Shown here in pieces: positions 14,480 through 23,507 of a stretch of 64,000 nucleotides of DNA. Within the stretch, counting starts at the first letter, position 1. The number at the start of each line of letters is the position of its first letter. The stretch spans positions 1 through 64,000 of the forward strand of contig NZ_BAAAKI010000003.1 of the NCBI RefSeq assembly GCF_039527675.1, written 5' to 3'. The position numbers and the translations under genes were made by a program. Below the pieces are notes generated by a model. The model did no database searches and was not told the DNA's origin. It worked only from the letters and a program-made list of their open reading frames with translations. Origin of the DNA: Luteococcus sanguinis. Its GTDB lineage: Bacteria > Actinomycetota > Actinomycetes > Propionibacteriales > Propionibacteriaceae.

Positions 14480-14920
14480 TGCATCTCCTGACCTCACGGT
14501 GATGTGCGCCGGTGTGGGTGACGCGCACTTCTCGTTCTACAGAAGGCGGAACTGGGGGGCGCGTTCTGCTTGTCCTCTCAGCGCTCCTTCAGCGGGTCGC
14601 TTCTGCCTACGGAATCGCGCTGGCGATCATCCGGTCGCCGGAGAACTTGCCTTCGTCGCCACGAGGGTTGAATCCAAGTCTCCATGGTGTCTCCTGCGCC
14701 GACTATCCCATCCAGCCGAGTGGGCTTGTTGGCCGGATCCACGGGCCGGCGAGATTCACGTATCTGGTCGGTCATCTCAGCGCATCAGGATTGCTTGATG
14801 ATGTTGGGTGACTGTGCCGTGCTTCGCGGATCGAGTCGCCGGGTAGGCTGAGGTAATCCACAGTCGAAAGACACGCGAGAGACACGGACACCCGACCGGC
14901 CCACCTCCCAACAGGAGAAA
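14480..14920. other. Intergenic stretch with no confident gene
   Basis: About 440 bases. A 65-codon frame on the minus strand (14578-14775) begins plausibly but lacks a ribosome site or family resemblance. Near its right end AGACACGCGAGAGACACG (14872-14889) resembles AGACACGCAAGAGACACG just upstream of the intact integrase, so the tail belongs to the second integration module. Confidence 0.4.
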
Positions 14921-14958
14921 CGCCTAGTGAATCGGGGGAACGCTCTGGCCATCGCCCT

Positions 14959-14982
14959 CTTCGAGTCCTGTCGCCCCGACCA
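14959..14982 (+). other. att-like site resembling a tRNA 3' end (middle)
   Basis: CTTCGAGTCCTGTCGCCCCGACCA is the same T-loop to CCA segment as at 341-364 and 24577-24601. It is preceded by GAAACGCCTAGTGAATCGGGGGAACG, which parallels GAAACGCCTAGTCAAGCGGGGGAACG at the left end. A decayed integrase follows. This marks an internal junction between two formerly separate integrated elements. Confidence 0.55.
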
Positions 14983-15002
14983 ATTCAAGAGCTTCATCTG
15001 AC

Positions 15003-15038
15003 AAGGCGTTTCTCCTAGATGACTAGGGGTAACGCCTT
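15003..15038. repeat. Inverted repeat beside the second att-like site
   Basis: Arms AAGGCGTTTCTCCTAG (15003-15018) and CTAGGGGTAACGCCTT (15023-15038) flank ATGA. It is the counterpart of the hairpin at 385-421, with the same order of att core, hairpin and integrase. Confidence 0.5.
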
Positions 15039-15133
15039 GTTCCATGTGTCGGTCCGATGAGCACCAAGGGGCTTCCGGGGGACTTGTTGGGACATCTGAA
15101 CCCCGACGTAAGCCCAACGAAATGGAAGTCATC

Positions 15134-15486
15134 ATGTCCGAGTCCACTCAGGCGTGCCCAGTCGCAACTCCGCTCATGAGCGGGGGAACGGTGACGGTCG
15201 ATCAGCCTGGTGAGTGGCAGCCCCCGGTGGCTCCCCAGCCCGAGCTGGTGAAGGAGGAGGCTCCGGTCGAGATCGTGTTCCGAGACCTGGCCCGGACGAG
15301 GTGGCCAGGCGTGATCTGACACCGAGGACGAAGGCCCTGTACGGGAGTCTGTTGGATTGGCTGATCCTTCCCGAATTCGGGGATGAGGCGGTGGCGTCGA
15401 TCACGCCGAAACAGGTTCGCGCGTGGTTCGACAGGATGGGGCGGGAACGGGCCGCGCAAGGAAGCCACGCGTACGCGCTGCTCAAA
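15134..15486 (+). pseudogene. Decayed tyrosine integrase remnant
   Basis: The segment encodes pieces parallel to residues about 90-185 of the intact integrase at 515. GEWQPP, EEAPVEIVFRDLART, RRDLTPRTKALY, LLDWLILPEFGDEAVASITP and KQVRAWFDRMG..HAYALLK line up with GEWEPP, RRDLTPKTRELY, ITPRQVRAWF and HAYALLK. Reading requires a frameshift near 15300-15310. Homology stops after HAYALLK, so the whole catalytic domain is missing. The N terminus is also replaced. It cannot be functional and records an earlier integration event. Confidence 0.75.
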
Positions 15487-15902
15487 CAGCGCTCGAGCAG
15501 TAACCAGCGCAGAAGCAACAATGCGAGGCGCCCCCGCAGTCTCAGTCTCGTGACCGGAACTACATGGCAGAAGGATCGTGACATTGCCCTCATGCCGATG
15601 CGCGGGCGTTGATCGGCAACCCTCCTTTTGGGGGCCGTCCTCGCCAAGTCGCGAGCTCCCCATGCCCTGCCTTCAGCCCACCCGCTGGGCCGCGTACTGC
15701 TCGCTCGGCGTGATGCCTTCACCGGCCTTTCCTGCGTCTGACCTTCACAGGGGTTTGGCACCCCAGTCGCACCCTTCGGGGTGTCACGAGGCTTCACGGT
15801 CGGTGGTCTGATGGTCAACAGGTGAGCCGACCCGCCAGCGGCTTGGGCCGTTGGGCCTGTCATTTCGCCCATCTTCTTCAGCTAGACACCGAGGAGTCAG
15901 CC
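15487..15902. other. Junction stretch without a confident gene
   Basis: About 415 bases between the integrase remnant and the MBL gene. Open frames on both strands are GC-driven and continue from the remnant without homology I recognise. The final 15 bases hold the ribosome site of the MBL gene (GAGGAG). Confidence 0.4.
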
Positions 15903-16688
15903 ATGGACGCGAGCCTGGAATTCATCGGCACCGCCACCACGTTGCTGCGACTCGGTCCGTTCACGATCTTGACCGACCCGAACTTCCTGCACCGGGGCCA
16001 GTTCGCCTACTTGGGCAAGGGCCTGGTGAGCCGACGGCTGACCGAGCCCTCTGTCCAGCCACAAGACCTGCCGCAGGTGGACGCCATCGTGCTGTCCCAC
16101 CTGCACGGGGACCACTTCGACCGCATCGCCCGGCGGGAGCTCGACCGGACCCCTGCGGTCTACACCACACGTCAGGCGGCGCGCCGGCTCGAGAAGTGGG
16201 AGTTCGACGCCAAGGCCCTGGCGCCGTGGCAGTCGTCAGAGCTCGCCGCCGCCGGCGTCGGGTTACGCATCACCTCGGTGCCGGGTCAGCACGCCCGCGG
16301 ACCGATGCGTTTCCTGCTGCCACCGGTGATGGGCAGCGTGCTGGAGCTGGACACCGGTGCCGGCAGGCCGTTCCGCACCTACATCACCGGCGACACCCTG
16401 TTCCGCCGCGACCTGGAGCGCGTCGTGGAACGGTGCGGGCCGATCGACGCGATGGTGGTCCACTTGGGTGGCACGAGGATTGCCGGGATGACCGTCACCA
16501 TGGACGACCGGCAAGGAGTCAAGCTGGTGCAGGCGATCCGTCCCAAGGTGACCACCCCCATCCACTTCGACGACTACAAGGTCTTCAAGTCCCCCCGCGA
16601 GGACTTCGTCGCCCGGTTCGCCCGTGACGCCGCCCCGGGCGACCTGCGTCTGGTCGATCGAGGGCAGACGATCCCCCTTACATCCTGA
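15903..16688 (+). CDS. MBL-fold metallo-hydrolase (UlaG-like)
   Basis: 261 residues. It starts in the UlaG/ZnMP style (LEFIGTATTLLRLGPFTILTDPNF), followed by the metal-binding motif SHLHGDHFD (about 65-73). A later His in PGQHARG, Asp in ITGDTLF and terminal His in PIHFDDY supply the other expected ligands. It therefore looks like an active metal-dependent hydrolase, substrate unknown. ATG 15903 is preceded by GAGGAG at a good distance; the longer upstream reading is not needed. It is the first cargo gene after the integrase remnant and stands alone on its strand. Confidence 0.85.
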   Translation: MDASLEFIGTATTLLRLGPFTILTDPNFLHRGQFAYLGKGLVSRRLTEPSVQPQDLPQVDAIVLSHLHGDHFDRIARRELDRTPAVYTTRQAARRLEKWEFDAKALAPWQSSELAAAGVGLRITSVPGQHARGPMRFLLPPVMGSVLELDTGAGRPFRTYITGDTLFRRDLERVVERCGPIDAMVVHLGGTRIAGMTVTMDDRQGVKLVQAIRPKVTTPIHFDDYKVFKSPREDFVARFARDAAPGDLRLVDRGQTIPLTS

Positions 16689-16876
16689 TCGGAAGGTCAC
16701 CGCAACGGGGGCCCCAGCGCAAGCGTCCCCAAGAGCGGGCATGCCCAACTCCTCGAACATTCGAACATGCCGCTGGTGGCTGCCGAGTTCCAGGCTCTCC
16801 TTGGCCATGACGTCAGCCTCAGCAGCAACAACGGCCACTTGTTGGCCGGCCGGATCGAGGGTGCAAGGTGCTCGGT

Positions 16877-18088
16877 TCAGGCGCCCGAATTCCGTTCGGC
16901 TGGAAGGGCGAGTGCGACGGCGGCGATGCCGAGCATGGTGATCGCGGCGAGGCCGACTCCGGTGGTGATGGTGGAGTGGTGGGCTACGAACCCGGCTGCG
17001 GCGGGGCTGGCGATGAAGGCCCCGTAGCCCAAGGCGTTCACCAGTCCAATCGCGGCCCCTTCACGTCCTGCTGGCGCCAGGCGCCCCGCGAGCGAGAAGC
17101 CGATCGGGACGATGGGGGACAGCGCAAACCCGACCAGGGCGAAGCCCAGGGTTGCGAGCCAGCCGTGGGTGAGCCACAGGCTCGCGGTCATGGCGAGGCT
17201 TCCCAGCAGGGCGGCGGTGACGAGGACCCGTCGCTCACCCCAGGCAGTGATGGCGCGCTGCGAGAGGCGTCGTCCCAGCCAAGAGGCGAGGTGGAACAGG
17301 CCCAGCGTGATGCCGGAAAGCCACAGCGGAGCGGTTTCGTTGTGGCGGACCAGCAGTGCCAGGAAGGTCTCCAGGATCCCGTCGCCGAAGAAGCACAAGG
17401 TGACGATGGCTGCTGCCAGCAGCACGCCGCTGGGCATCCGGCGACGCCCGGGCTGCTTGTGGGGTGCAGGGGCTTCTTCGTGTAAGGCACTGATGGGTGG
17501 AAGTGCAGTGCTGGGCGGCAGCGATCGGCGTACCGCCCATAGTCCGCCCAGTGCCATGGCAGCGCCCAGCAGGATGAAGGCTGAGTGGTAGCCGGATCCG
17601 ACAGCCAGTCCGACGGCGCTGAGCAGTGCGCCGACGGAGGCTGCGAGGCTGAACCAAGAGTGGAAGCCGTTCATGAGTTCGCGGCCTTCACTGCGTTCGA
17701 CGTCGGAGCCGAGGGTGTTGGCGGCCAGGTCCAGGAAGCTCACGAGCAGGCCGTAGCCGAGGCTGGCGGCCAGGAATTGCGGGTAGTTGGTGACAACGGC
17801 CTGGGCCCAGAAGCTGGCGCCGGTGCCGATCAGTCCGAGCGCGAGAATGGGGCGTCGGCCCAAGCGGTCGACGAGCAGGGCCCCGGCGATGAGGGTGATG
17901 ATGCCTGCGACAGCGCTGAGGCTTGCGCCGGTGCCGAGTTGTCCGGGCTCGAGGTCAAGGGCGATGGCTTGATCGGCGAGCTGGACGGCTCGGACGCCGA
18001 CGTGGAGGCCGAGCAGGCTGAAGGTGAGCGCGACGAGGCGACGGTGGCCAAGGCGTGCGGATGCGTTGGTGGGGTGGTCGTATGTCAT
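16877..18088 (-). CDS. MFS transporter, sugar/drug-efflux type
   Basis: 403 residues with about 12 hydrophobic segments. It shows major-facilitator signatures between early helices (LVDRLGRRPILALGLIGTG) and the repeated pattern in the second half (LGRRLSQRAITAWGERR). A central hydrophilic loop (SALHEEAPAPHKQPGRRR) separates the halves. The ATG at 18088 is used because the first helix follows it at a normal distance; AGGA is just upstream. Substrate cannot be assigned. It is divergent from the ABM gene at 18513. Confidence 0.82.
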   Translation of the reverse strand: MTYDHPTNASARLGHRRLVALTFSLLGLHVGVRAVQLADQAIALDLEPGQLGTGASLSAVAGIITLIAGALLVDRLGRRPILALGLIGTGASFWAQAVVTNYPQFLAASLGYGLLVSFLDLAANTLGSDVERSEGRELMNGFHSWFSLAASVGALLSAVGLAVGSGYHSAFILLGAAMALGGLWAVRRSLPPSTALPPISALHEEAPAPHKQPGRRRMPSGVLLAAAIVTLCFFGDGILETFLALLVRHNETAPLWLSGITLGLFHLASWLGRRLSQRAITAWGERRVLVTAALLGSLAMTASLWLTHGWLATLGFALVGFALSPIVPIGFSLAGRLAPAGREGAAIGLVNALGYGAFIASPAAAGFVAHHSTITTGVGLAAITMLGIAAVALALPAERNSGA

Positions 18089-18512
18089 GGGTGGTCCTGA
18101 TGTTTGAGTGGTCGGGTGGAGCGCCCGCACTCGTGCATGACCACCAGCCGTGGATGTTCGTCGTCCACGGTTCACAAGAAAGGGGGGTCAGGGGTGCTGG
18201 ACGCGAACGAACCGCGTCCGGCCTATCTCACCCTCGTCGTCGATGATGTCCAGAACCCTCATGATTCGACGGACGTTAGCAGGTCAAGGCAGGCCAGTGT
18301 GTTATGAGGTTTGGGGCGTGGCCTCCGGTCGCACCCTGACGTCGTTCCCGAGCATTCGCGCCGTCCTGCGCAACCCGGCGCCGACGTCGTCGACAGGACG
18401 TGGTGGTCGACAAGAATCCCATCACCAGCCGCTCGCCGGAGGGCCTGCCGGCGTTCTCCGAGGCGATAACGTCTCAACTCACAGGCACGACGACAAAGGA
18501 AGAGGAGAAGTC
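18089..18512. other. Divergent intergenic region
   Basis: About 420 bases between the MFS gene and the ABM-domain gene, which diverge, so both promoters must lie here. A VLDANEPRPAYLTLVVDDV-like peptide can be read near 18195-18260, but it lacks a start with a ribosome site and I do not call it. No clear -35/-10 pair stands out. Confidence 0.35.
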
Positions 18513-18815
18513 ATGCGTGTGACCAAGGGATTGCTGGTTAGGTTTGACGCGTTGCCCGGGAAGGAGGACAGCGTGAAGGAGTTCCTTGACAGCGGCCGTG
18601 CGCTTGCTGAGGACGAGCAGGCGACCACCGCGTGGTTCGCGATCCGCCTGGGGCCGACCTCGTTCGGGATCTTCGACGTGTTCCCTGATGACGCCGGACG
18701 TGACGCCCACCTGTCCGGCCCTGTTGCGGTAGCTCTCGCCGAGCAGACCGGCACGTTGTTCTCCGAACCGACGATCGAAAAGCTCGACGTACTGGGCTCC
18801 AAGCTCCCCGCCTGA
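18513..18815 (+). CDS. ABM-domain (antibiotic biosynthesis monooxygenase-like) protein
   Basis: 100 residues, one dimeric alpha/beta-barrel domain. The strand-helix pattern LLVRFDALPGKEDSVKEFL, then TAWFAIRLGPTSFGIFDVF and DAHLSGPVAVALAE fits the ABM family, small cytosolic enzymes including quinol monooxygenases. Catalytic identity is not assignable. The start has a strong site (GGAAGAGGAG). The FAD oxidoreductase follows on the same strand after about 140 bases, so a shared redox role is possible. Confidence 0.78.
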   Translation: MRVTKGLLVRFDALPGKEDSVKEFLDSGRALAEDEQATTAWFAIRLGPTSFGIFDVFPDDAGRDAHLSGPVAVALAEQTGTLFSEPTIEKLDVLGSKLPA

Positions 18816-18956
18816 CACCACAGACCGGGAGTACTGGCCCAGAGAGGAGGGGTCGATGCGCGCGGTGACTTAGGGCTCGCACAGCCCGCTGACGTCGTGG
18901 CAGCGGCCCCTTTCTCTTGCGGCCTATCGCCAATCACCAACAGATCGAGGAACGCG

Positions 18957-20087
18957 ATGACAGGAACTGACGACGGCGTTGCCACGACGCGTTCACCCGA
19001 GGTAGCGGTGATCGGGGGCGGGATCGTCGGTCTGTCGACGGCGTACGCACTGCGGGAGCAGGGCGTGCCGGTGCGCTTGTACGAGGCTGGTCTGCCCGGA
19101 AAGGGTCAGTCCGCAGGCGAGTCGCGGATCTTCCGGCATGCCCACGACGACCCGCGCCTCGTCGCTTTCGCGCGCAAAAGCCGCGGCGTGTGGGATGAGT
19201 GGTCCGAACACTTCGACGTCGAACTGGTCTCATCAGACGGTGTGCTGGCGATCGGAGACAGCGCCCTGGCGCGGCTGCGGGTGCTCGACCAGGTCGGCGG
19301 CGTGGAAGCGCACGAGATCGACGCGGCCGAGGTCGCCCAGCGAATGCCGCTGCTCGCTGGGTACTCGGGGCCAGCGGTGTTCGACGAGTCGGGCGGCGCG
19401 ATCCGCACCCGCGCCGCGATCACGGCACTCACGGGTGCCCTCGCAGATGCGGTCACCACCGGGGAGGTCATCTCCATCGATCCACGTGCCGACGGGACGG
19501 TCGAGGTGCGCAGCGTCACCGACCGGGCTGTCTACTCCAAGGTGGTCGTGTGCGCCGGCCGCGAAACCGCCCGGTTGGCGCGCAGCGTCGGCCTGTCGCT
19601 GCCGGTTCGCCTTGCCGCACACGTCCGGCTGACCTTCGACGTGAAAGCCGCCGCCCCGGCCCGAGTCGCGTGCCTGCAGGACAGCAGCGGCGTCTTCGGC
19701 GAAGTCGGCGTCTACGCGACGCCGCTACCGGGCAACAGCAGCTATTCGGTCGGACTCAGCGACACCGTCGGCGTCCGCGAGGACGGAACTTTCATCGACC
19801 CTGCGGCGATTCGATCGCTGGACGAACGCGCACGCGAATACGTGACACGGGCGCTGCCCGGTCTCCACCCAGAGCCGCGCGACTTCCTTCACTGCTGGGT
19901 GACCGACCTCCCGTGGAGTGAGGACGGCGTGGCCGTGTGGGAGGCAGGCTCTGTCCTTTTTGTGGCCGGTCACAATTTGTTCAAGCAGGCACCCGCGCTG
20001 GGGCGCGCTCTTGCCCGGGCTGCGACCGGCGGCGGTCTCTCCGCCGAGCTCACGCCCGAAGCGCGCCTCGGCGAGGCCCAGGGCTAG
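18957..20087 (+). CDS. FAD-dependent oxidoreductase (DAO/glycine-oxidase type)
   Basis: 376 residues. The N-terminal Rossmann motif EVAVIGGGIVGLSTAYAL binds FAD. GQSAGESRIFRHAHDD resembles the sarcosine oxidase/MTOX segment, where FAD may be covalently attached. A C-terminal FAD-binding block (GSVLFVAGHNLFKQAPALG) follows. It likely oxidises an amine or amino acid. The start ATG 18957 has GAGGAA upstream. It follows the ABM gene and has no close downstream partner, the next locus being a pseudogene. Substrate cannot be deduced. Confidence 0.85.
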   Translation: MTGTDDGVATTRSPEVAVIGGGIVGLSTAYALREQGVPVRLYEAGLPGKGQSAGESRIFRHAHDDPRLVAFARKSRGVWDEWSEHFDVELVSSDGVLAIGDSALARLRVLDQVGGVEAHEIDAAEVAQRMPLLAGYSGPAVFDESGGAIRTRAAITALTGALADAVTTGEVISIDPRADGTVEVRSVTDRAVYSKVVVCAGRETARLARSVGLSLPVRLAAHVRLTFDVKAAAPARVACLQDSSGVFGEVGVYATPLPGNSSYSVGLSDTVGVREDGTFIDPAAIRSLDERAREYVTRALPGLHPEPRDFLHCWVTDLPWSEDGVAVWEAGSVLFVAGHNLFKQAPALGRALARAATGGGLSAELTPEARLGEAQG

Positions 20088-20121
20088 CCAGTGCGGATGT
20101 CAGCGATGACAGGATGGATGC

Positions 20122-20917
20122 ATGCGAAGCGACCTGGCCGACGAGGTCTTGCCCTTGATCCGCTCGAGTGGCGACCTGCACCGGTATCGGGCGGCCAATG
20201 AGCACGGTTCCCGGATGCACGAGGCGGTTGACATTCTCGAGGAGGCGGTGGGCGTCGAGGATGCTTCGGTGGTCCATGACGTGTGTCATCGGGCGTTGAT
20301 GTCGTCGCTTCGGATCATCATGCGTGCCGATGATTCGGCCGGCATCATCGGGGATGCCTGTCGGCGTCTGATCGCGCTGCATCCGGTGACGGCAACGGCG
20401 GCGAAGGTGCCGGCGGCACGGCTGGTGGCGTGGATGATCAAGTCCAGTTCGACTTCTTTGCTGTGGATCCGGTGGCATACGCGTCGGTGCGGGCGCCGAC
20501 ACCCTCGTCGGCAACATCGCCACCTACGCCAGGGACGGGTCGGTTGCGGCGTGGGCGCTGGAGACGGGTGAGGCATTCCTTGAGATTGCAGACGTGGAGC
20601 GGGCCATTGACTGGGCGCGGCGCGCGGCCTTGATGCCGAACGGGCGCTGGCTGTGGGTGAGTTGGCTGAGGCGAGGCGCCTTTCCCATCGCGGCGAGGCT
20701 GTTTCCTGTCTTGGTTCGGTTGGCCGACTATGAGCTCCGTGAGACGGGTGAGCGGCATTACCGCGTGGCGGCGAATCTGTTGGTTCGCGCCCGAGGGTTC
20801 GTCGTCGCTGCTGGCCAAGGCGATGATTTCGATGCCATCGTTCGTGAGTTGGCGCCAGGTTCATCGCCGTCGTCCGGGCTGCAGCAGGAGTTCGACAGGG
20901 CCGGGCTGGCGAGGTGA
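20122..20917 (+). pseudogene. Frameshifted pseudogene, DUF6880-like
   Basis: One coherent protein is split over three frames. 20122-20437 gives MRSDLADEVLPLIRSSGDLH and a helical region ending AARLVAWMIK. About 20430-20490 in the next frame gives VQFDFFAVDPVAYASV. About 20492-20917 in the third gives GADTLVGNIATYA, AWALETGEAFLEIADVERAI and a helical tail to ARGFVVAAGQGDDFDAIV. The order LVAWMIKFQFD...FFEVDPVAYA resembles DUF6880-family proteins, a tentative match. At least two frameshifts make the gene non-functional unless the assembly is wrong here. Confidence 0.6.
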
Positions 20918-21391
20918 GCTGGCCGCAGTGACCTCATCTGGAAGGCTCCACGCGTCGGCATCCAAGCGTCGGCATCCTGGAGATGGGTCCGGGCGAGCTT
21001 CGTGCGCCCTGGGAACGCACCGTTATCCCGTCGCTCGTCGCGGGCAGCCCCGACCCCCGTCGACCACCCGATCACACGCTGCTGAGCCCAACTCCACTAC
21101 TTGTGCAGGGGCCGAGGAAAACCCCGGCACCGGACCCGGCAATGACAGCACGCACGTCACGCTGATGAGCGGTGGTGCATCGCACATGGTCCTGGCGACG
21201 CGCTGTCAGGATCCACCTGAGCATGGCAGGGAATAGAAGGCCTCGCCCAACGACAACAACCGACTCGCGCCGAGGGGTAGCGCGGCGTACGGTCTCACCC
21301 GGTTCTGAACCGGGCACGGGTGCTCAGCGGCTCGCTGTAGAAGTGTGGCCCCGTGCGGCGGGCTCGCGGGCCGCCAGCCGCGATCTGGGGG
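20918..21391. other. Intergenic stretch, no gene seen
   Basis: About 470 bases without credible coding signal. It contains a short direct duplication (GCGTCGGCATCC at 20952-20963 and 20966-20977). A small hairpin CCCGGTT-CTG-AACCGGG (21298-21314) could terminate the minus-strand reductase gene that ends at 21392. Confidence 0.45.
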
Positions 21392-22390
21392 TCAGCTGCC
21401 CAGCGGGGGCACCTCCACGACGGTGCGGCCGGTGCCCTTGCCAGCCAGCAGTTCCTCTGCGGTCTGCTGCACGTCGGCCAGGGCTACGGTGCGCGTGATG
21501 CCGTCCAGTCGCTGCGGTGCCAGGGCCTCGGCCAGCAGCTGCCAGGCGGCGGCGCGGCGATCAGCGGGCGTGCGGACCGAGTCGATACCCAGCAGCGAGA
21601 TGCCGCGCAGGATGAAGGGCATCACGTTGCCCGCGAACTTCGGGCCGGCTGCCAGGCCGCAGGTGGTGGCCACGCCCTCCTGGTGTAGGCAGGCCAGGGC
21701 GCTGGCCAGCGGGGCGCCGCCGACGGCGTCGATGACGCCCGCCCAGCGCTGCTTGGCCAGCGGCTTGCCGCCGGTGTCCAGGTCTTCGCGGGAGACGATC
21801 GTCGAGGCGCCGAGTGACGTGAGCTGGTCGCGCAGTTGATCGGGGCGGCCGGTGACGGCATGCGCCTCGTAGCCAGACCCGGCCAGCAGGGCCAGGGCCA
21901 CGGAACCCACGCCCCCACCGGCGCCGGTCACCAGCACGGGGCCGCGGTCGGGGGTGATGCCCGCGCGCTGCAGGGCGAGCAGGCTCAGCGAGGCAGTGAA
22001 GCCAGCGGTGCCGATGGCCGCGGCCTGGTGTGCGGAGAAGGCATCGGGTACCGCCACCAGGTCGTCGCCGCTCACCTTGGCCAGCTGCGAGAGCCCGCCA
22101 TGGTGCTCCTCACCGAAGCCGGCCCCGGTCATCACCACCAGGTCTCCGGCGCTCCAGCGGGGGTGGCGGCTCTCAACGACCTCGCCGACCAGATCGATGC
22201 CCGGGATCAGCGGGTGCCTGCGGATCACGCCGGGGCGCCCCCGCAGGGCCAGGGCGTCCTTGTAGTTGATGCCGGAGTAAGTGACGCGGACGGTCGTGTC
22301 CAGGTCCTCCAAAATGTTCTCGTCAAGGCTCTCCAGAGCGGCCTGGGCCCCGGATTCGGTCTCGCGGACGATCCATGCGGTGAAGGTCAT
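21392..22390 (-). CDS. AcuI/YhdH-type acrylyl-CoA reductase-like MDR oxidoreductase
   Basis: 332 residues, medium-chain reductase without zinc. Family signs: TYSGINYKDALALRGR near 40, PLIPGIDLVGEV, FGEEHHGGLSQLAKV, the nucleotide loop VLVTGAGGGVGSVALALL near 150-167, and FILRGISLLGIDSVRTP near the C terminus, which is diagnostic of YhdH/AcuI. In that family the enzyme reduces acryloyl-CoA or quinone-like enones with NADPH. The ATG start is clear. It is followed (minus strand) only by non-coding DNA. In a propionate-type metabolism it could detoxify acrylyl-CoA, an inference. Confidence 0.88.
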   Translation of the reverse strand: MTFTAWIVRETESGAQAALESLDENILEDLDTTVRVTYSGINYKDALALRGRPGVIRRHPLIPGIDLVGEVVESRHPRWSAGDLVVMTGAGFGEEHHGGLSQLAKVSGDDLVAVPDAFSAHQAAAIGTAGFTASLSLLALQRAGITPDRGPVLVTGAGGGVGSVALALLAGSGYEAHAVTGRPDQLRDQLTSLGASTIVSREDLDTGGKPLAKQRWAGVIDAVGGAPLASALACLHQEGVATTCGLAAGPKFAGNVMPFILRGISLLGIDSVRTPADRRAAAWQLLAEALAPQRLDGITRTVALADVQQTAEELLAGKGTGRTVVEVPPLGS

Positions 22391-22608
22391 GCCACCAGTT
22401 CTCTCACGTGTGCCGCGACAATTCCAGTACCAGGCCGGACCTCGAGTGCGTGATCAACTGTCCCGCGTCGAGTAGTTGGCAGGATGTCGGGCTCTGGAAA
22501 GTTGCGGATCGTTGGGCCGGCCAGGCCACGGTGCACCTGCGAGGGCCGGTTCCGACCGATGGCCGAACCCGGGCACCGTGGTTCAGGTGCAGCCTCATGC
22601 TGCAGTGA

Positions 22609-23430
22609 TCAGCGCACCGCCTCACTCGGGGAACACAGCTGGAAGGTGGCCCCCATCGGATCGGCCACCGTGGCGATGCGGCCGAAAGGGGAGTCCTCCG
22701 GCCCGTCGAGCAATTGTCCGCCCATCCTCTGGACGGTTTCGACGGCCTGGTCGCAGTCATCGACCGCGAAGTAGATCCGCCACCACGACCCCTCAGACTC
22801 GGGGATGAAGCCGGCGGCGTTGCAGATGCCGCTGGACGCCTCGGACTCCGGGCCGTTGGTGGCGTAGGCGGAGGCGTCGGTGTCGGCGCCGTCCTCCATG
22901 GGGGTCTGCATGGCGACGGGGTTGAAGTCGAAGACTGCGGTGTAGAAGGCCTTGGCGGCCTCGAAGTCCTGGGTCATCAGCTCGAACCAGACCGGGGTGC
23001 CGGGCTGGCCGGTGAAGGCGTAGCCCTCGGTGTCCCCGGCTTGCCACATGGCGATGGTGGCTCCGGTCGGGTCCGCGACGGTGGCGCAGCGGCCTGCGGG
23101 GCCCACGTCGCTGGCGGGGAACAGGACGGTGGCGCCATGGGCGGTGGCCAGGTCGAGTCGCTTGTCGATGTCGTCGACGGCAAGGAAGACGTCCCAGGCG
23201 CTCTTCGGGCCGTCTGCGGGGACGGGGACGCTGCCGTCGGTGGGGTAGTTGGCGAAGTCCATCATGCCGCCGACGAGTCCGCCGCCCTTGGTGATCATGT
23301 TGTAGTGGCCGAAGTCAGGGCCGGCATCGTCGAACTGCCAGCCGAACAGTTCGCCGTAGAAGCCCGTGGCGGTCTCGAGGTCGTTGGTGCCGAGGTCGAG
23401 CCAAGTGGGGGTTCCGGTGGTGCGGGTCAT
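22609..23430 (-). CDS. VOC-family protein, two glyoxalase-like domains
   Basis: 273 residues forming two tandem vicinal-oxygen-chelate domains. The first begins PTWLDLGTNDLETATGFYGE and the second PVWFELMTQDFEAAKAFYTA; each ends with ATVADP(T/M)GA. The tandem layout resembles hydroxylase-type CFP32/Rv0577 proteins and related antibiotic-resistance-like proteins. Catalytic metal ligands are not obvious. ATG 23430 is preceded by GGAGGACACC. The AraC-type regulator lies just upstream on the same strand, so coupling is likely. Confidence 0.84.
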   Translation of the reverse strand: MTRTTGTPTWLDLGTNDLETATGFYGELFGWQFDDAGPDFGHYNMITKGGGLVGGMMDFANYPTDGSVPVPADGPKSAWDVFLAVDDIDKRLDLATAHGATVLFPASDVGPAGRCATVADPTGATIAMWQAGDTEGYAFTGQPGTPVWFELMTQDFEAAKAFYTAVFDFNPVAMQTPMEDGADTDASAYATNGPESEASSGICNAAGFIPESEGSWWRIYFAVDDCDQAVETVQRMGGQLLDGPEDSPFGRIATVADPMGATFQLCSPSEAVR

Positions 23431-23507
23431 GGTGTCCTCCATCGGTGGTCGGTGTTGACATCACCAACGCTAGGCAGCGGGGTCGGTCGATCTTTGTCCC
23501 GATGTGC

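Noticed and set aside
14578..14775. 65-codon minus-strand frame starting MTDQIRES
   Set aside because: The start looks plausible, but there is no ribosome site, no family resemblance and the C-terminal half is Arg-rich noise.
15174..15872. 232-codon minus-strand frame over the integrase remnant
   Set aside because: The plus strand has clear integrase homology in two frames; the minus frame has none.
18150..18512. In-frame 120-codon extension upstream of the ABM-domain gene
   Set aside because: A strong ribosome site sits directly before ATG 18513 and the domain begins there; the extension has no domain character.
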